The translations under genes were made by a program, and so were the position numbers. Below are positions 34,751 to 42,986 of a stretch of DNA of 46,936 nt, one piece after another. The notes under the pieces were generated by a model. It had not been told where the DNA came from. It worked only from the letters and a program-made list of their open reading frames with translations, and ran no database searches. The stretch is from Prevotella sp. (lineage in GTDB: Bacteria > Bacteroidota > Bacteroidia > Bacteroidales > Bacteroidaceae), in NCBI GenBank assembly GCA_017483185.1, contig JAFULM010000043.1, forward strand, positions 1 through 46,936, in the 5' to 3' direction. The stretch's first letter is position 1. Each line of letters starts with the position of its first letter.

Positions 34751-35881
34751 TTAATAGCCGAAAGTATATGTCACCGAAGTGGGCGTCCTGTCGTCTCCTT
34801 CCAGTGGTGTGCGTGTCACGGTCATTGTGTTTATGCTGCCGTCGGCGTTTTCCGTTGTCTCCACCGTCAGTCTGCACTCTTTGGACTTGGCTTCGGAGAT
34901 GACGCTGCTGTTGCGGGCAAACTTATACAAAGACACCAGCGTGTAGGGGTTGCACTCCTCTATGCCAAGCAGCAGTTGGTTGATGTCCAGCGACTGCCGG
35001 CGGTTGTCTCTCTCGCTGTAATGGAGCTCGAGCATTGCCTCCACGATGTTGCCGTCGGCGTATTTGTGGCGATACCGGAGACTGTCGGCATTGTGTGTTC
35101 CGTCGGCAGCGAAGCTCAGCTCTTTGTCCGGCTTGTTGGTCAGCTTGAGTGCCTGCACGGTATATTCGCCGCCTTGGAAGTGTTCCTCGACGTTGAATAC
35201 GGTGGCGCTGCCGCCGATATATCCCTGGTCGTAATATCCGACCGTGTCAGTGGCCGACGTCAGTGTCGTCGGTTGGTAGCCCGTGCCGTATTTTGCTGTG
35301 AGCGTTGTCCCGTTGGGGAGGGTCGCTCTCTTGGCGAACACGGTGATTGTGCTGTCGGCATTGTCGCTGTAGCTTATTTCCAGACTTCTCACCAAAGTCC
35401 CGTTCTTCTCCATCGTCAGTGCCGTGGGGCGGTATTGGGAATCATAGTCGGCCGTGATGAGGCTGCCGTCGGAGCCCTCGATGCGTTTGATGGTGGCCGC
35501 GTTGCCCAGTGTGCCGTCTCCACGTGTGGCGTGCTGATGGATTATGAAGTTGACTTTGACGTCTCCGTTTCCGTTGTCCTGAAGCGTGAAGTTCGCTTGA
35601 CGCGACTCTCCTGTCGTATTATGGCTTATGGTAAACGGTATCTGGTATATCATGTTAGCCTGGCCTTCCGTTGCCTGCAGATGACACCAGTCGTTGCCGC
35701 TGTTCTGCGTGATGTGCCAGTTGCCGTAGGTGGCAAACATGATAGCTCCATCCGTATTGTTTGCGTAGGGCACTGTCGTGGCTACTCTGGAGAATCCGGC
35801 ATTTTCCGTCTCGCCATCGATACATGCCGTGAGCATCGGCAGCAATGCGGCTGCGGCGATCAGGTTCTTTAATGTCTTCAT
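34751..35881 (-). CDS. Putative lipoprotein (DUF4595-like)
   Basis: A 376-residue lipoprotein: lipobox LTAC with Cys20, then a BACON-like beta domain (about 30-110; ATYGNWHITQNSGNDWCHL and the QIPFTISHNTTGESRQANFT block) and a region of repeated beta hairpins of the YD-repeat/DUF4595 type (ITADYDSQYRPTALTMEKNG). It is expected at the cell surface or in the outer membrane, perhaps binding glycan or protein. It sits inside a housekeeping operon between the S4-domain gene (39 bases upstream) and purN (34 bases downstream), an odd place for a surface protein. No enzyme motif seen. Confidence 0.82.
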   Translation of the reverse strand: MKTLKNLIAAAALLPMLTACIDGETENAGFSRVATTVPYANNTDGAIMFATYGNWHITQNSGNDWCHLQATEGQANMIYQIPFTISHNTTGESRQANFTLQDNGNGDVKVNFIIHQHATRGDGTLGNAATIKRIEGSDGSLITADYDSQYRPTALTMEKNGTLVRSLEISYSDNADSTITVFAKRATLPNGTTLTAKYGTGYQPTTLTSATDTVGYYDQGYIGGSATVFNVEEHFQGGEYTVQALKLTNKPDKELSFAADGTHNADSLRYRHKYADGNIVEAMLELHYSERDNRRQSLDINQLLLGIEECNPYTLVSLYKFARNSSVISEAKSKECRLTVETTENADGSINTMTVTRTPLEGDDRTPTSVTYTFGY

Positions 35882-35920
35882 ACTGATATGCTTTTGTTTG
35901 ATTATAAAAGTCGGTCGCTT

Positions 35921-36340
35921 TCAGTCTTCTTCGTCGTCATCCCAAGAGTCGAAGCCTTCGAATGACGGTCCGATGAAGGCGTCGAGCGAGCGTCGTTCCT
36001 TCTTTGTGGGGCGTCCGGTGCCGCGTGCGCGGTCGACGAAACCGCTGATGCGGTTCATCTCGAGCAGTTCATACTGGTCCGGAGTGGTCACGTTCTCATA
36101 GATTTCGGGTATGAGCTTGGCTCCCACGCGCTGTTCTATCGGTTTGATGACGCGGAAGGAGTATGTCACCGGCGGCTTCCTGACGGCCACGACATCACCC
36201 GCCTTGACCGTGCGTGAGGGTTTGGCGTTGGCTCCGCCGATGGTCACGCGGTTGTTCTTGCAGGCGTCGGCGGCGATGGAGCGGGTCTTGAAGATGCGTG
36301 CCGCCCAGAGCCATTTGTCGATTCTTGCCTCTTCTGTCAT
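35921..36340 (-). CDS. S4-domain RNA-binding protein (Hsp15/HslR type)
   Basis: A 139-residue protein with an N-terminal S4 domain (RIDKWLWAARIFKTRSIAAD, NNRVTIGGANAKPSRTVKAG) and a basic, then acidic, tail (DSWDDDEED). Hsp15-type proteins recycle free 50S subunits carrying stalled peptidyl-tRNA. The position three bases after pth, whose enzyme cleaves peptidyl-tRNA, supports a shared role in ribosome rescue. Confidence 0.9.
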   Translation of the reverse strand: MTEEARIDKWLWAARIFKTRSIAADACKNNRVTIGGANAKPSRTVKAGDVVAVRKPPVTYSFRVIKPIEQRVGAKLIPEIYENVTTPDQYELLEMNRISGFVDRARGTGRPTKKERRSLDAFIGPSFEGFDSWDDDEED

Positions 36341-36343
36341 GGC

Positions 36344-36913
36344 TTATTTCTTTTTGTTGAAAGCGTTCATCGTGAAGTCCACGCCCGCCAGGACAAAGCT
36401 CTTTATCATCTCGCAGGCCGTCTCGATCTTCGGTTCCAGCACCCGGATGTCCTCGTCGTCATATCGTCCGAGCACCCACTGGACCTGCATCCCGCGCGGG
36501 AAGTCGTTGCCGATGCCCACGCGCAGTCGGCAGTAGCGGTCGGTACCGAGCACGGACTGGATGTTTCCGAGGCCGTTGTGGCCGGCGTTGCTGCCGGCGG
36601 GCTTGAGGCGTAGCGTGCCGAGTGGCAGAGCCAGGTCGTCGACGATGACGAGCAGATGTTCCGGCGGGATGTTCTCCTTGTTCATCCAGTAGCGCACGGC
36701 GTTGCCGCTGAGGTTCATGTATGTGCTCGGTTTGAGCAGCGTCACCTTGCGCCCCTTGATGCTCGTTTCGGCCACGAAGCCGTAGCGGCGGTCTTCAAAA
36801 ACAATATTGGACGCCTTAGCAAAAGCGTCCAATACCATAAATCCTGTGTTATGTCGGGTCATGTCGTATTCACTTCCGACGTTCCCCAGACCAACAATCA
36901 AGTATTTCTCCAT
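36344..36913 (-). CDS. pth: Peptidyl-tRNA hydrolase
   Basis: A 189-residue enzyme releasing peptides from peptidyl-tRNA dropped by ribosomes. It shows [17 protein letters not shown] with the catalytic Asn and His, [20 protein letters not shown] with the catalytic Asp, and [13 protein letters not shown]. Full length. It overlaps rplY by one base and precedes the S4-domain gene by three, a conserved Bacteroidota arrangement. Confidence 0.96.
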   Translation of the reverse strand: MEKYLIVGLGNVGSEYDMTRHNTGFMVLDAFAKASNIVFEDRRYGFVAETSIKGRKVTLLKPSTYMNLSGNAVRYWMNKENIPPEHLLVIVDDLALPLGTLRLKPAGSNAGHNGLGNIQSVLGTDRYCRLRVGIGNDFPRGMQVQWVLGRYDDEDIRVLEPKIETACEMIKSFVLAGVDFTMNAFNKKK

Positions 36914-37515
36914 TACTTACCTGCTGCTTCAGCTGCCGCTGCAGACCTTGATGCACGTGTAGCCTTAACCGAGCATACGATAACCTCGGCCGGTGTGGCA
37001 ATCTCGAGACCCTCGAAGCTGAGTTCGCCGACCTTGATGCTCTTGCCGAGCTTGAGGTTGGTGACGTCGATGTCAAGGTGCTCCGGAATAATCTGATAGG
37101 GAGCAGTAACGTTGATTTTGCGGATAGAGAGGTTGATGCGGCCACCGTCGCGTACACCCTGTGCCAGACCGTTGAGGCGGACGGGGATACCGATTGTGAT
37201 GGGCTTCTGGTCGTTGACCTCATAGAAGTCTACGTGGAGCAGGGCGTCCGTTACCGGGTGGAACTGGAGTTCCTTCAGTACGGCAGTGTGGCTCTCGCCG
37301 TCGATGTTGAGGTTGACGACATAGATGTGGGGAGTGTAGACAACCTTGCGGAGCTCGGCCATTGACACTGCGAATGACATAGCCTCGGGCAGACCGTTCT
37401 CGCCTTTCTTCTCTCCATACATGTTGCAGGGCACGAGTCCCTCCTTGCGCATCAGCTTTGAAGCCTTCTTGCCTGTTTCGGTGCGCTTCTGACCGTTTAC
37501 TACGATTTCTTTCAT
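36913..37515 (-). CDS. rplY: 50S ribosomal protein L25 (CTC/TL5 form)
   Basis: A 200-residue 5S-rRNA-binding protein. The N-terminal L25 domain (about 1-95; [24 protein letters not shown]) is followed by the TL5 C-terminal domain and a low-complexity Ala-rich end ([14 protein letters not shown]). The long two-domain form is usual outside the gamma-proteobacteria. First gene of the minus-strand operon, with a good promoter about 90 bases upstream. Confidence 0.95.
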   Translation of the reverse strand: MKEIVVNGQKRTETGKKASKLMRKEGLVPCNMYGEKKGENGLPEAMSFAVSMAELRKVVYTPHIYVVNLNIDGESHTAVLKELQFHPVTDALLHVDFYEVNDQKPITIGIPVRLNGLAQGVRDGGRINLSIRKINVTAPYQIIPEHLDIDVTNLKLGKSIKVGELSFEGLEIATPAEVIVCSVKATRASRSAAAAEAAGK

Positions 37516-37606
37516 AGATGTGTTACTCTAAATTAAGTTTGAAAAAATGTTCTTTTGCTCAATTCACCATCACACGAATTTTTCGATGTGCTTTGAAAAA
37601 GCGGTG

Positions 37607-37638
37607 CAAAGGTACGCATTTTTCCGCAATCATGCAAG
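37607..37638 (-). promoter_or_regulatory. Promoter of the rplY operon
   Basis: Minus strand: CTTG (plus 37635-37638), a 20-base spacer, then TACCTTTG (plus 37607-37614). It matches the Bacteroidota consensus with one -33 change and gives a leader of about 85 bases before rplY. Confidence 0.75.
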
Positions 37639-37656
37639 TGAATGGCTGATTTTTTA

Positions 37657-37674
37657 GTCGCGACCCTACTTTTG
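37657..37674. repeat. GTCGCGACC-family fragment S3
   Basis: GTCGCGACCCTACTTTTG repeats the right end of the S2 element at 26578-26710. Only this one arm is present; no matching left arm was found nearby. Confidence 0.7.
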
Positions 37675-37828
37675 TGTCGGCATGCGGATAGGCACCCTAA
37701 AAGATACTCTTAATAAATCTTAAAATGTCCGCATAATTCACAGATTTACGTACTTTTACGTTCGCAAAAAAGTGGTTAATGTCTGTTAATTCCGGCCGTT
37801 TTGTGTCGTCGTCGCCATGTCGTCGCGA

Positions 37829-37977
37829 GCCGTAAGGGCCCCGTTGGTCTCTGACGGCATGCTTGTTGTCGTGCAACGAGCACGCCGTCGCCTTGCAACG
37901 AGCGCCCCGTTGCAAGGCCGTAAGGCCCTTATTGCTCGGCCGGAAAAATCGGATTTTGAAGTCGTTGTTTGTAAGTG
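37829..37977 (-). repeat. GC-rich mosaic repeat, copy 4, with leading motif
   Basis: The core, 37829-37935, starts GCCGTAAGGGCCCCGTTG, contains GTGCAACGAGCACGCCGTCG and TTGCAACGAGCGCCCCG, and ends GGCCGTAAGGCCCTTATTG. On the minus strand CACTTACAAA (37968-37977) precedes it by 33 bases. It lies between the divergent rplY and nusB operons and, together with the promoters and S3, accounts for most of the 37516-38279 gap. Confidence 0.82.
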
Positions 37978-38161
37978 GTTGAACATCAGCGGTTTCTGAT
38001 TTTGCTCGAAAAATGGCCATTTTTGCGTCATAATTCGCAAAATGAAGTCCGGAAACGAATTAACTATTGTTAAAGTAAACTATATTGACAGCAAAATCGT
38101 GTTTCTTCGAGGCCACTTTTACAATTATTTATATGAAAAATTACAATATTTCAGCAGAAAT

Positions 38162-38193
38162 CTTGCAACTTCGCAGAATTTTCTCTAAATTTG
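38162..38193 (+). promoter_or_regulatory. Promoter of the nusB operon
   Basis: CTTG (38162-38165), a 20-base spacer and TAAATTTG (38186-38193): a near-consensus Bacteroidota promoter 87 bases before nusB. Confidence 0.75.
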
Positions 38194-38279
38194 CACACAA
38201 ATACGGCCCGGTGGTTACCATCGGACACTTTTAGGATTGGAGAATCTACAAACGACGACACATAGAGACATAAGCATAT

Positions 38280-39263
38280 ATGATAAACCGCGAAATTATA
38301 AGGATCAAGACCGTCCAGTTAACCTATGCCTACTATCAAAACGGCAACAAGAACATCGAATCTGCAGAAAAAGAGCTTTTTTTCAGCCTCTCCAAGGCAT
38401 ACGATCTCTACAACTATCTGCTCGCACTGATAGTGGCCGTGACGAAAGAGTCAAGACGTCATCTCGAGGTGGCGCAGGCCAAAGCAACCCGCGAAGGTAC
38501 CGAAATGCCCTCGCAGAAGTTTGCATACAACAAGTTTGCCCTGCAGCTTGAGGAAAACCGCATGCTCAACGACTTCATGGAAGCACAGAAGAAGTCATGG
38601 TCGACAGAACCGGAGTTTCTCCGCAAGCTATATCTTCAGATAACGGAAAGCCAGATCTATCAGGACTACATGGCCGATCCGGACGACTCGTATGCCGCCG
38701 ACCGTGAACTGTGGCGCAGAATCTACCGCACACTCATACAGGACAACACCGCTCTCGACGCCATCCTCGAGGAACAGAGCCTCTACTGGAATGACGACAA
38801 GGAGATAGTCGACACGTTTGTTCTCAAGACCATCAAGCGCTTTGACGAGAAAAGCGGTTCGCGTCAGGAGTTGCTCCCCGAATACGACAGCGAGGAGGAC
38901 CGCGAGTACGCACGCAAACTCTTCCGCGCGACCATAATGAATGCCGACGAATATCAGAGCTTCATGAGCGAGGCATCGCGCAATTGGGACTTCAACCGAC
39001 TGGCCTATATGGACGTCGTGATCATGCAGATAGCCATAGCGGAGATGATGACATTCCCCAGCATCCCCGTCAGCGTGAGCATCAACGAGTTTGTCGACAT
39101 CGCCAAACTCTACAGCACACCGCGTAGCGGAGGCTACATCAACGGCATGCTCGACGCCATCGCACGCCATCTGATAGACAGCGGACGGCTGCTCAAGCGC
39201 ATGGACGAACCCCGCGCGGGCAAGAAAAAACCGGCCACGGAAGAGAACGACGGACAGAAATAA
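38280..39263 (+). CDS. nusB: Transcription antitermination protein NusB (long form)
   Basis: A 327-residue protein. The NusB fold occupies the C-terminal half (about 190-305: EYARKLFRATIMNADEYQSF, MQIAIAEMMTFPSIPVSVSI, NEFVDIAKLYSTPRSGGYI, NGMLDAI); the N-terminal half is a helical extension typical of Bacteroidota homologues. NusB with S10 binds boxA in rRNA transcripts and promotes antitermination. It starts the operon nusB-yajC-ybbR-like-coaE-DUF5606-lacI. Confidence 0.92.
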   Translation: MINREIIRIKTVQLTYAYYQNGNKNIESAEKELFFSLSKAYDLYNYLLALIVAVTKESRRHLEVAQAKATREGTEMPSQKFAYNKFALQLEENRMLNDFMEAQKKSWSTEPEFLRKLYLQITESQIYQDYMADPDDSYAADRELWRRIYRTLIQDNTALDAILEEQSLYWNDDKEIVDTFVLKTIKRFDEKSGSRQELLPEYDSEEDREYARKLFRATIMNADEYQSFMSEASRNWDFNRLAYMDVVIMQIAIAEMMTFPSIPVSVSINEFVDIAKLYSTPRSGGYINGMLDAIARHLIDSGRLLKRMDEPRAGKKKPATEENDGQK

Positions 39264-39278
39264 ACCTAAAAACAGAAT

Positions 39279-39605
39279 ATGACAACAAATCTTATCATGG
39301 CTGCACAGGCAGCACAGGGAGGCTCGGGCATGAGCATGATTCTGATGATGGTGGCCATCTTTGCCATCATGTACTTCTTCATGATACGCCCGCAGCAGAA
39401 GAGACAGAAGGAGATACAGAAGTTTCAGAACTCGCTCACCGAAGGTGCGCAGGTGGTCACCGGAGGCGGCATCTATGGCACGGTACGCAAGATAGACCTC
39501 GTGGCCAACATCGTTGAGGTGGAGATAGCACGCGGCGTCATCGTACGTGTCGACAAAGGCTACGTCTTCAAGGACATGGCGAGCACACCCGTACAAGCCA
39601 AATGA
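39279..39605 (+). CDS. yajC: Preprotein translocase subunit YajC
   Basis: A 108-residue single-span membrane protein: after a short N terminus, one hydrophobic helix (MSMILMMVAIFAIMYFFMI), then RPQQKRQKEIQKFQNSL and the compact C-terminal domain VVTGGGIYGTVRKID. It is an accessory of SecDF in protein export. Begins 15 bases after nusB. Three ACCCGTACA copies surround its stop codon (about 39586-39635), a small local repeat without known meaning. Confidence 0.94.
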   Translation: MTTNLIMAAQAAQGGSGMSMILMMVAIFAIMYFFMIRPQQKRQKEIQKFQNSLTEGAQVVTGGGIYGTVRKIDLVANIVEVEIARGVIVRVDKGYVFKDMASTPVQAK

Positions 39606-39646
39606 CACCCGTACAGGGGAATGTAAAACCCGTACAGGGCCGATAA

Positions 39647-40627
39647 ATGAGCAAGATACGCAGCATATATCACATCATCAGGAACTTCCTGTTCAGTTCG
39701 GTGAACAAGGAGTTTCTGATTTTTTTGTCCTTTCTCGCACTCTCCGGCGTCTTCTGGCTCATGATGACGCTCAATGAAACCTACGAGCAGGAACTGAAGA
39801 TACCCGTGCGTATCGTCAACGTTCCGCAGAATGTGGTCCTCACGTCCGACGCCACAGACACCGTGCGCGTCACACTGAGCGACAAGGGCTTCATGTTGTT
39901 GGGATACATGTATGGTGACATGCTGCGCCCGATAAAGCTCAACTTCAAGAACTACATGCGCACCCAGAGCCCCGTCTCCGTTTCGGCAGCCGAGATTCAG
40001 CGCATGGCCTATCAGCAGCTGTCCGCATCGACAAAGATCGTCAGCATCAAACCGGACCGCCTTGAGTTCTTCTTCAACTACGGACTGCGCAAGCGCGTGC
40101 CTGTCAAGTGGAGCGGGAGGGTCCTGCCGGAACATCTTTACTTCATTTCCAACGTCGAATACCGGCCCGACAGCGTCGACGTTTATGCTTCCCAGGAACG
40201 CCTGGACAGTATCAACGTCGTCTACACCGAACCTCTCAACTACGCCAACTTCCGCGACACGCTGTCCTTGAGCTGCGGTCTGCAGAAGATGAAAGGTGTC
40301 AAGTGTGTGCCCGAAAAGGTCGGCGTGGTCTTCTATACCGACGTCCTCACCGAAGCACGGATAGACAATATCCCCGTCCGCGGCATCAATATGCCGGAAG
40401 GCAAGGTGCTCCGGACATTCCCCGCAAAGGTCGCAGTCAAGTTCGTCACCGGCGTGAGCCAGTTCCGTGGGCTCAGCGCGGCCGACTTTACGATCGTCGT
40501 CGACTACAAGGACATCGTTGCCCATCCCTCCGACAAGTGCACGCTCTATCTCAAGACCGTACCGCAAGGCATATCGCGCGTGGCGTTGGAGACACAGATG
40601 GTCGACTATCTCATCGAGGAGGAATGA
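39647..40627 (+). CDS. YbbR-like (CdaR-type) membrane-anchored protein
   Basis: A 326-residue protein with one N-terminal membrane span (about 22-42, FLIFLSFLALSGVFWLMM) and an extracytoplasmic beta-rich part with YbbR-like repeats (QELKIPVRIVNVPQNVV; VRVTLSDKGFMLLGY; KRVPVKWSGRVLPEHLYF). YbbR/CdaR proteins regulate diadenylate cyclase in Firmicutes, but no cyclase gene is in view and the role in Bacteroidota is not defined. The place between yajC and coaE is commonly seen in this phylum. Confidence 0.85.
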   Translation: MSKIRSIYHIIRNFLFSSVNKEFLIFLSFLALSGVFWLMMTLNETYEQELKIPVRIVNVPQNVVLTSDATDTVRVTLSDKGFMLLGYMYGDMLRPIKLNFKNYMRTQSPVSVSAAEIQRMAYQQLSASTKIVSIKPDRLEFFFNYGLRKRVPVKWSGRVLPEHLYFISNVEYRPDSVDVYASQERLDSINVVYTEPLNYANFRDTLSLSCGLQKMKGVKCVPEKVGVVFYTDVLTEARIDNIPVRGINMPEGKVLRTFPAKVAVKFVTGVSQFRGLSAADFTIVVDYKDIVAHPSDKCTLYLKTVPQGISRVALETQMVDYLIEEE

Positions 40628-40667
40628 GCTTTTAATCAGAGAAGAATAATCTTTTAATAGAGAAAGA

Positions 40668-41243
40668 ATGACGGAACGGCAGACACTCAAGATAGGTATA
40701 ACGGGAGGGATAGGCAGCGGAAAGAGTTTCGTATGCACCCAACTGGCCCGGCGTGGCATCACCGTCTACGACTGCGACAGCGCCGCCAAGCGCATCATGC
40801 GTTCTTCCGCCGCCGTGCGCACAGCTCTGACGCGGCTCATAGGACCGGAGACATACACCGGCGACGGCCTGCTCAACAAGGCGGCGGTCGCGGCTTATCT
40901 TTTGGCGTCGCCCCAAAATGCGCGTGCCATCGACGCCATCGTCCATCCCGCCGTTGCCGCAGACTTCCTGCAGAGCGGCAACGATTGGATGGAGTGCGCC
41001 ATATTGTTTGAGTCGGGTTTCGACCGGCTCGTCGACCGCGTCGTCGTCGTCACCGCACCGGAGGACGTCCGCATCCGCCGCGTCATGGAGCGGGACGGCA
41101 TTGCGCGTGAGAAAGCACTCGAATGGATGGCCCGACAATGGCCGCAGGACGAAGTCCGGAGACGCGCCGACTACGAGATCGTCAACGACGGCGTGGCCGA
41201 CATCGGACGACAGATAGATGAATTAATCATTAAATTGAAATAA
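40668..41243 (+). CDS. coaE: Dephospho-CoA kinase
   Basis: A 191-residue P-loop kinase for the last step of coenzyme A synthesis. It shows GITGGIGSGKSFV (Walker A), YDCDSAAKRIM for dephospho-CoA binding, and RVVVVTAPEDVRIRRVMERD with the Arg-rich lid. Full length; 40 bases after the YbbR-like gene. Confidence 0.95.
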   Translation: MTERQTLKIGITGGIGSGKSFVCTQLARRGITVYDCDSAAKRIMRSSAAVRTALTRLIGPETYTGDGLLNKAAVAAYLLASPQNARAIDAIVHPAVAADFLQSGNDWMECAILFESGFDRLVDRVVVVTAPEDVRIRRVMERDGIAREKALEWMARQWPQDEVRRRADYEIVNDGVADIGRQIDELIIKLK

Positions 41244-41260
41244 AAACATAACAGAAAATC

Positions 41261-41704
41261 ATGTTACAGACAATCTTAGCAATCTCGGGAAAGCCCGGAC
41301 TCTACAAGTTAGTATCAAGAGCAAAGAACAGTCTCATCGTTGAAATGCTCGATGAGAGCCACCGTCGCATACCGGCCTTCGCCACAGACCGCATCACTTC
41401 GCTGGCCGACATCGCCATGTACACCGACACTGACGACGTTCCCTTGCACAAAGTGCTCACCAGTCTGAAGACCCTCGAAGACGGCAAGGCTGCAAGCATA
41501 GACATAAAGAAAGCCAGCGGCGACGAACTGCGCGAATACTTCGCAAAGGTTCTGCCTGATTTCGACCGCGACCGGGTGCACAACAGCGACATCAAGAAGC
41601 TCATCCAGTGGTACAACATCCTCATTGCCAACGGCATCTCTGACTTTGACAACGAGCTTGCACCCACCGAGGGAGACAACATCGACGACCGTAAGGAAGA
41701 CTGA
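41261..41704 (+). CDS. DUF5606 family protein
   Basis: A 147-residue cytoplasmic protein. The N-terminal region MLQTILAISGKPGLYKLVSR and the SLIVEMLDESHRRIPAFATD block match the DUF5606 pattern, a small Bacteroidota family of unknown function; the C terminus is acidic (DDRKED). It lies 17 bases after coaE, and its stop codon shares one base with the next ATG (TGATG), so lacI translation is coupled to it. Confidence 0.9.
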   Translation: MLQTILAISGKPGLYKLVSRAKNSLIVEMLDESHRRIPAFATDRITSLADIAMYTDTDDVPLHKVLTSLKTLEDGKAASIDIKKASGDELREYFAKVLPDFDRDRVHNSDIKKLIQWYNILIANGISDFDNELAPTEGDNIDDRKED

Positions 41705-42810
41705 TGGGTCGCTCCGGAAAGCCATCTAACGACCGCCCCGCGTCGCCGAAAAAGTCTTCCGGGACGTCTGTTACCATACGCCCCGCGTCACTCAAGGACA
41801 TTGCCTCACGGCTCGGCATCAGCATTGCCACCGTGAGCAGGGCTTTGCAGGGCAGTCCGGCCGTCAGCAGCCGGACGCGGGAGCGCGTCATGGAGGCCGC
41901 CCGTGAGATGCACTATGCTAAAAACTTCATCGCCGACAGCCTGCGCAGTGGATCACTGCCGGTTGTCGGCGTTATTGTTCCCCACGGCGTGACGCTGTTC
42001 TACTCGTCCGTTCTCGACGGCATCGAGAGCGTGGCGGCCCGCGAGGGCTATGCCGTCATCAGCATGAACTCGCACGAGAGCTATGAGGAAGAATGTCGGA
42101 ATCTTCGGAGTCTCGCCGCTTTTCATGTGGCGGGAGTCATCGCCAGCGTGACGCAGGAGACGGAAGACTGCGCCCATTTCGACGCGCTTGTGGCCGAGGG
42201 CATCCCCGTCGTGTTTGTGGCGCGTGCTCTTGGCGGCGCACAATCAAAGGGAGAGGGCGCCGACTATTCCTCCGTGACGGCCGACAGCGTTGATGCTGCG
42301 CGCCGTGCCACCCTTCATTTGGTGGGACAAGGTTGCCGCCGCATCGCCATACTGTGCGGACCGGGCCATCTCCGAATGGTCGCCGAGCGCAAACACGGCT
42401 ATATCGAGGCCCTCCATGAGGCCGGTCTGCCCGTCCGTCCCGACTATGTTGCCTACAGCGACATCGACACGGCGTCGGCCATCGGCGTCACCGACGCTCT
42501 GATGGACCTTCCCGAACCGCCTGACGCCATCCTCGCGCTCAACAACACGCTGCTCTTTGCGGCGATGAAAGCCCTCAAACGGCGAGGCCTCGACATGCCC
42601 CGTGATGTCGCACTGATTGGTTTCAGCGACGTGGACTATGCCGCCGATGTCACTCCTTCGCTGTCGACTATCGAGGACCGAAGCCGCCAGATGGGTGAAG
42701 AAGCGTGTCAAACGCTCATCGACCACCTGCGCGGCAATATCCGACCAATACACAAAATCGTCCCGACGGTGCAACGGATACGCGAAAGCAGCCGGCGAAA
42801 TAAGACATGA
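41704..42810 (+). CDS. LacI-family transcriptional regulator (copy 2)
   Basis: A 368-residue paralogue of the regulator at 32001. About 27 extra polar residues precede the HTH (SLKDIASRLGISIATVSRAL); the effector domain has VVGVIVPHGVTLFYSSVLDG, DAILALNNTLLFAAMKAL and DVALIGFSDVDYAADVTPSL. Its ATG overlaps the DUF5606 stop by one base, so it is the last gene of the nusB operon rather than an independently promoted repressor. No carbohydrate genes adjoin; the neighbouring minus-strand outer-membrane gene could be a target, but no operator was identified. Confidence 0.92.
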   Translation: MGRSGKPSNDRPASPKKSSGTSVTIRPASLKDIASRLGISIATVSRALQGSPAVSSRTRERVMEAAREMHYAKNFIADSLRSGSLPVVGVIVPHGVTLFYSSVLDGIESVAAREGYAVISMNSHESYEEECRNLRSLAAFHVAGVIASVTQETEDCAHFDALVAEGIPVVFVARALGGAQSKGEGADYSSVTADSVDAARRATLHLVGQGCRRIAILCGPGHLRMVAERKHGYIEALHEAGLPVRPDYVAYSDIDTASAIGVTDALMDLPEPPDAILALNNTLLFAAMKALKRRGLDMPRDVALIGFSDVDYAADVTPSLSTIEDRSRQMGEEACQTLIDHLRGNIRPIHKIVPTVQRIRESSRRNKT

Positions 42811-42871
42811 GACCAATGCGTTTGGGATAAGACTATCAAATACTTGGGATATAAGACCGATGCACTTGGGG
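42800..42871. repeat. Imperfect 22-27-base tandem array at the lacI 3' end
   Basis: Three units (42800-42826, 42827-42848, 42849-42871), each beginning ATAAGAC and ending TTTGGG or CTTGGG(G). A fourth partial unit starts AATAAAACCGA. The first unit contains the lacI stop codon. Similar in period and place to the array at 5913-5998. Confidence 0.7.
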
Positions 42872-42920
42872 AATAAAACCGACATACATATATTATAAAA
42901 CAGATATGCTTACAACACAA

Positions 42921-42957
42921 ATGCGGCTTGAACGTAATCGTTTCAAGCCGCATTTTC
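42921..42957. terminator. Bidirectional terminator
   Basis: ATGCGGCTTGAA (42921-42932) pairs with TTCAAGCCGCAT (42942-42953) around a 9-base loop; TTTTC follows on the plus strand. It separates the convergent lacI and outer-membrane genes. Confidence 0.88.
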
Positions 42958-42986
42958 ATTATGAAAAAGTTTATTGAGGTTTTGTC

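Noticed and set aside
39586-39635. Three ACCCGTACA copies around the yajC stop as a regulatory array
   Set aside because: Only three short copies with unequal spacing, one inside coding sequence; chance or local duplication is enough.
42800-42871. CRISPR array or phage attachment site
   Set aside because: Tandem units without spacers and no integrase or prophage nearby.
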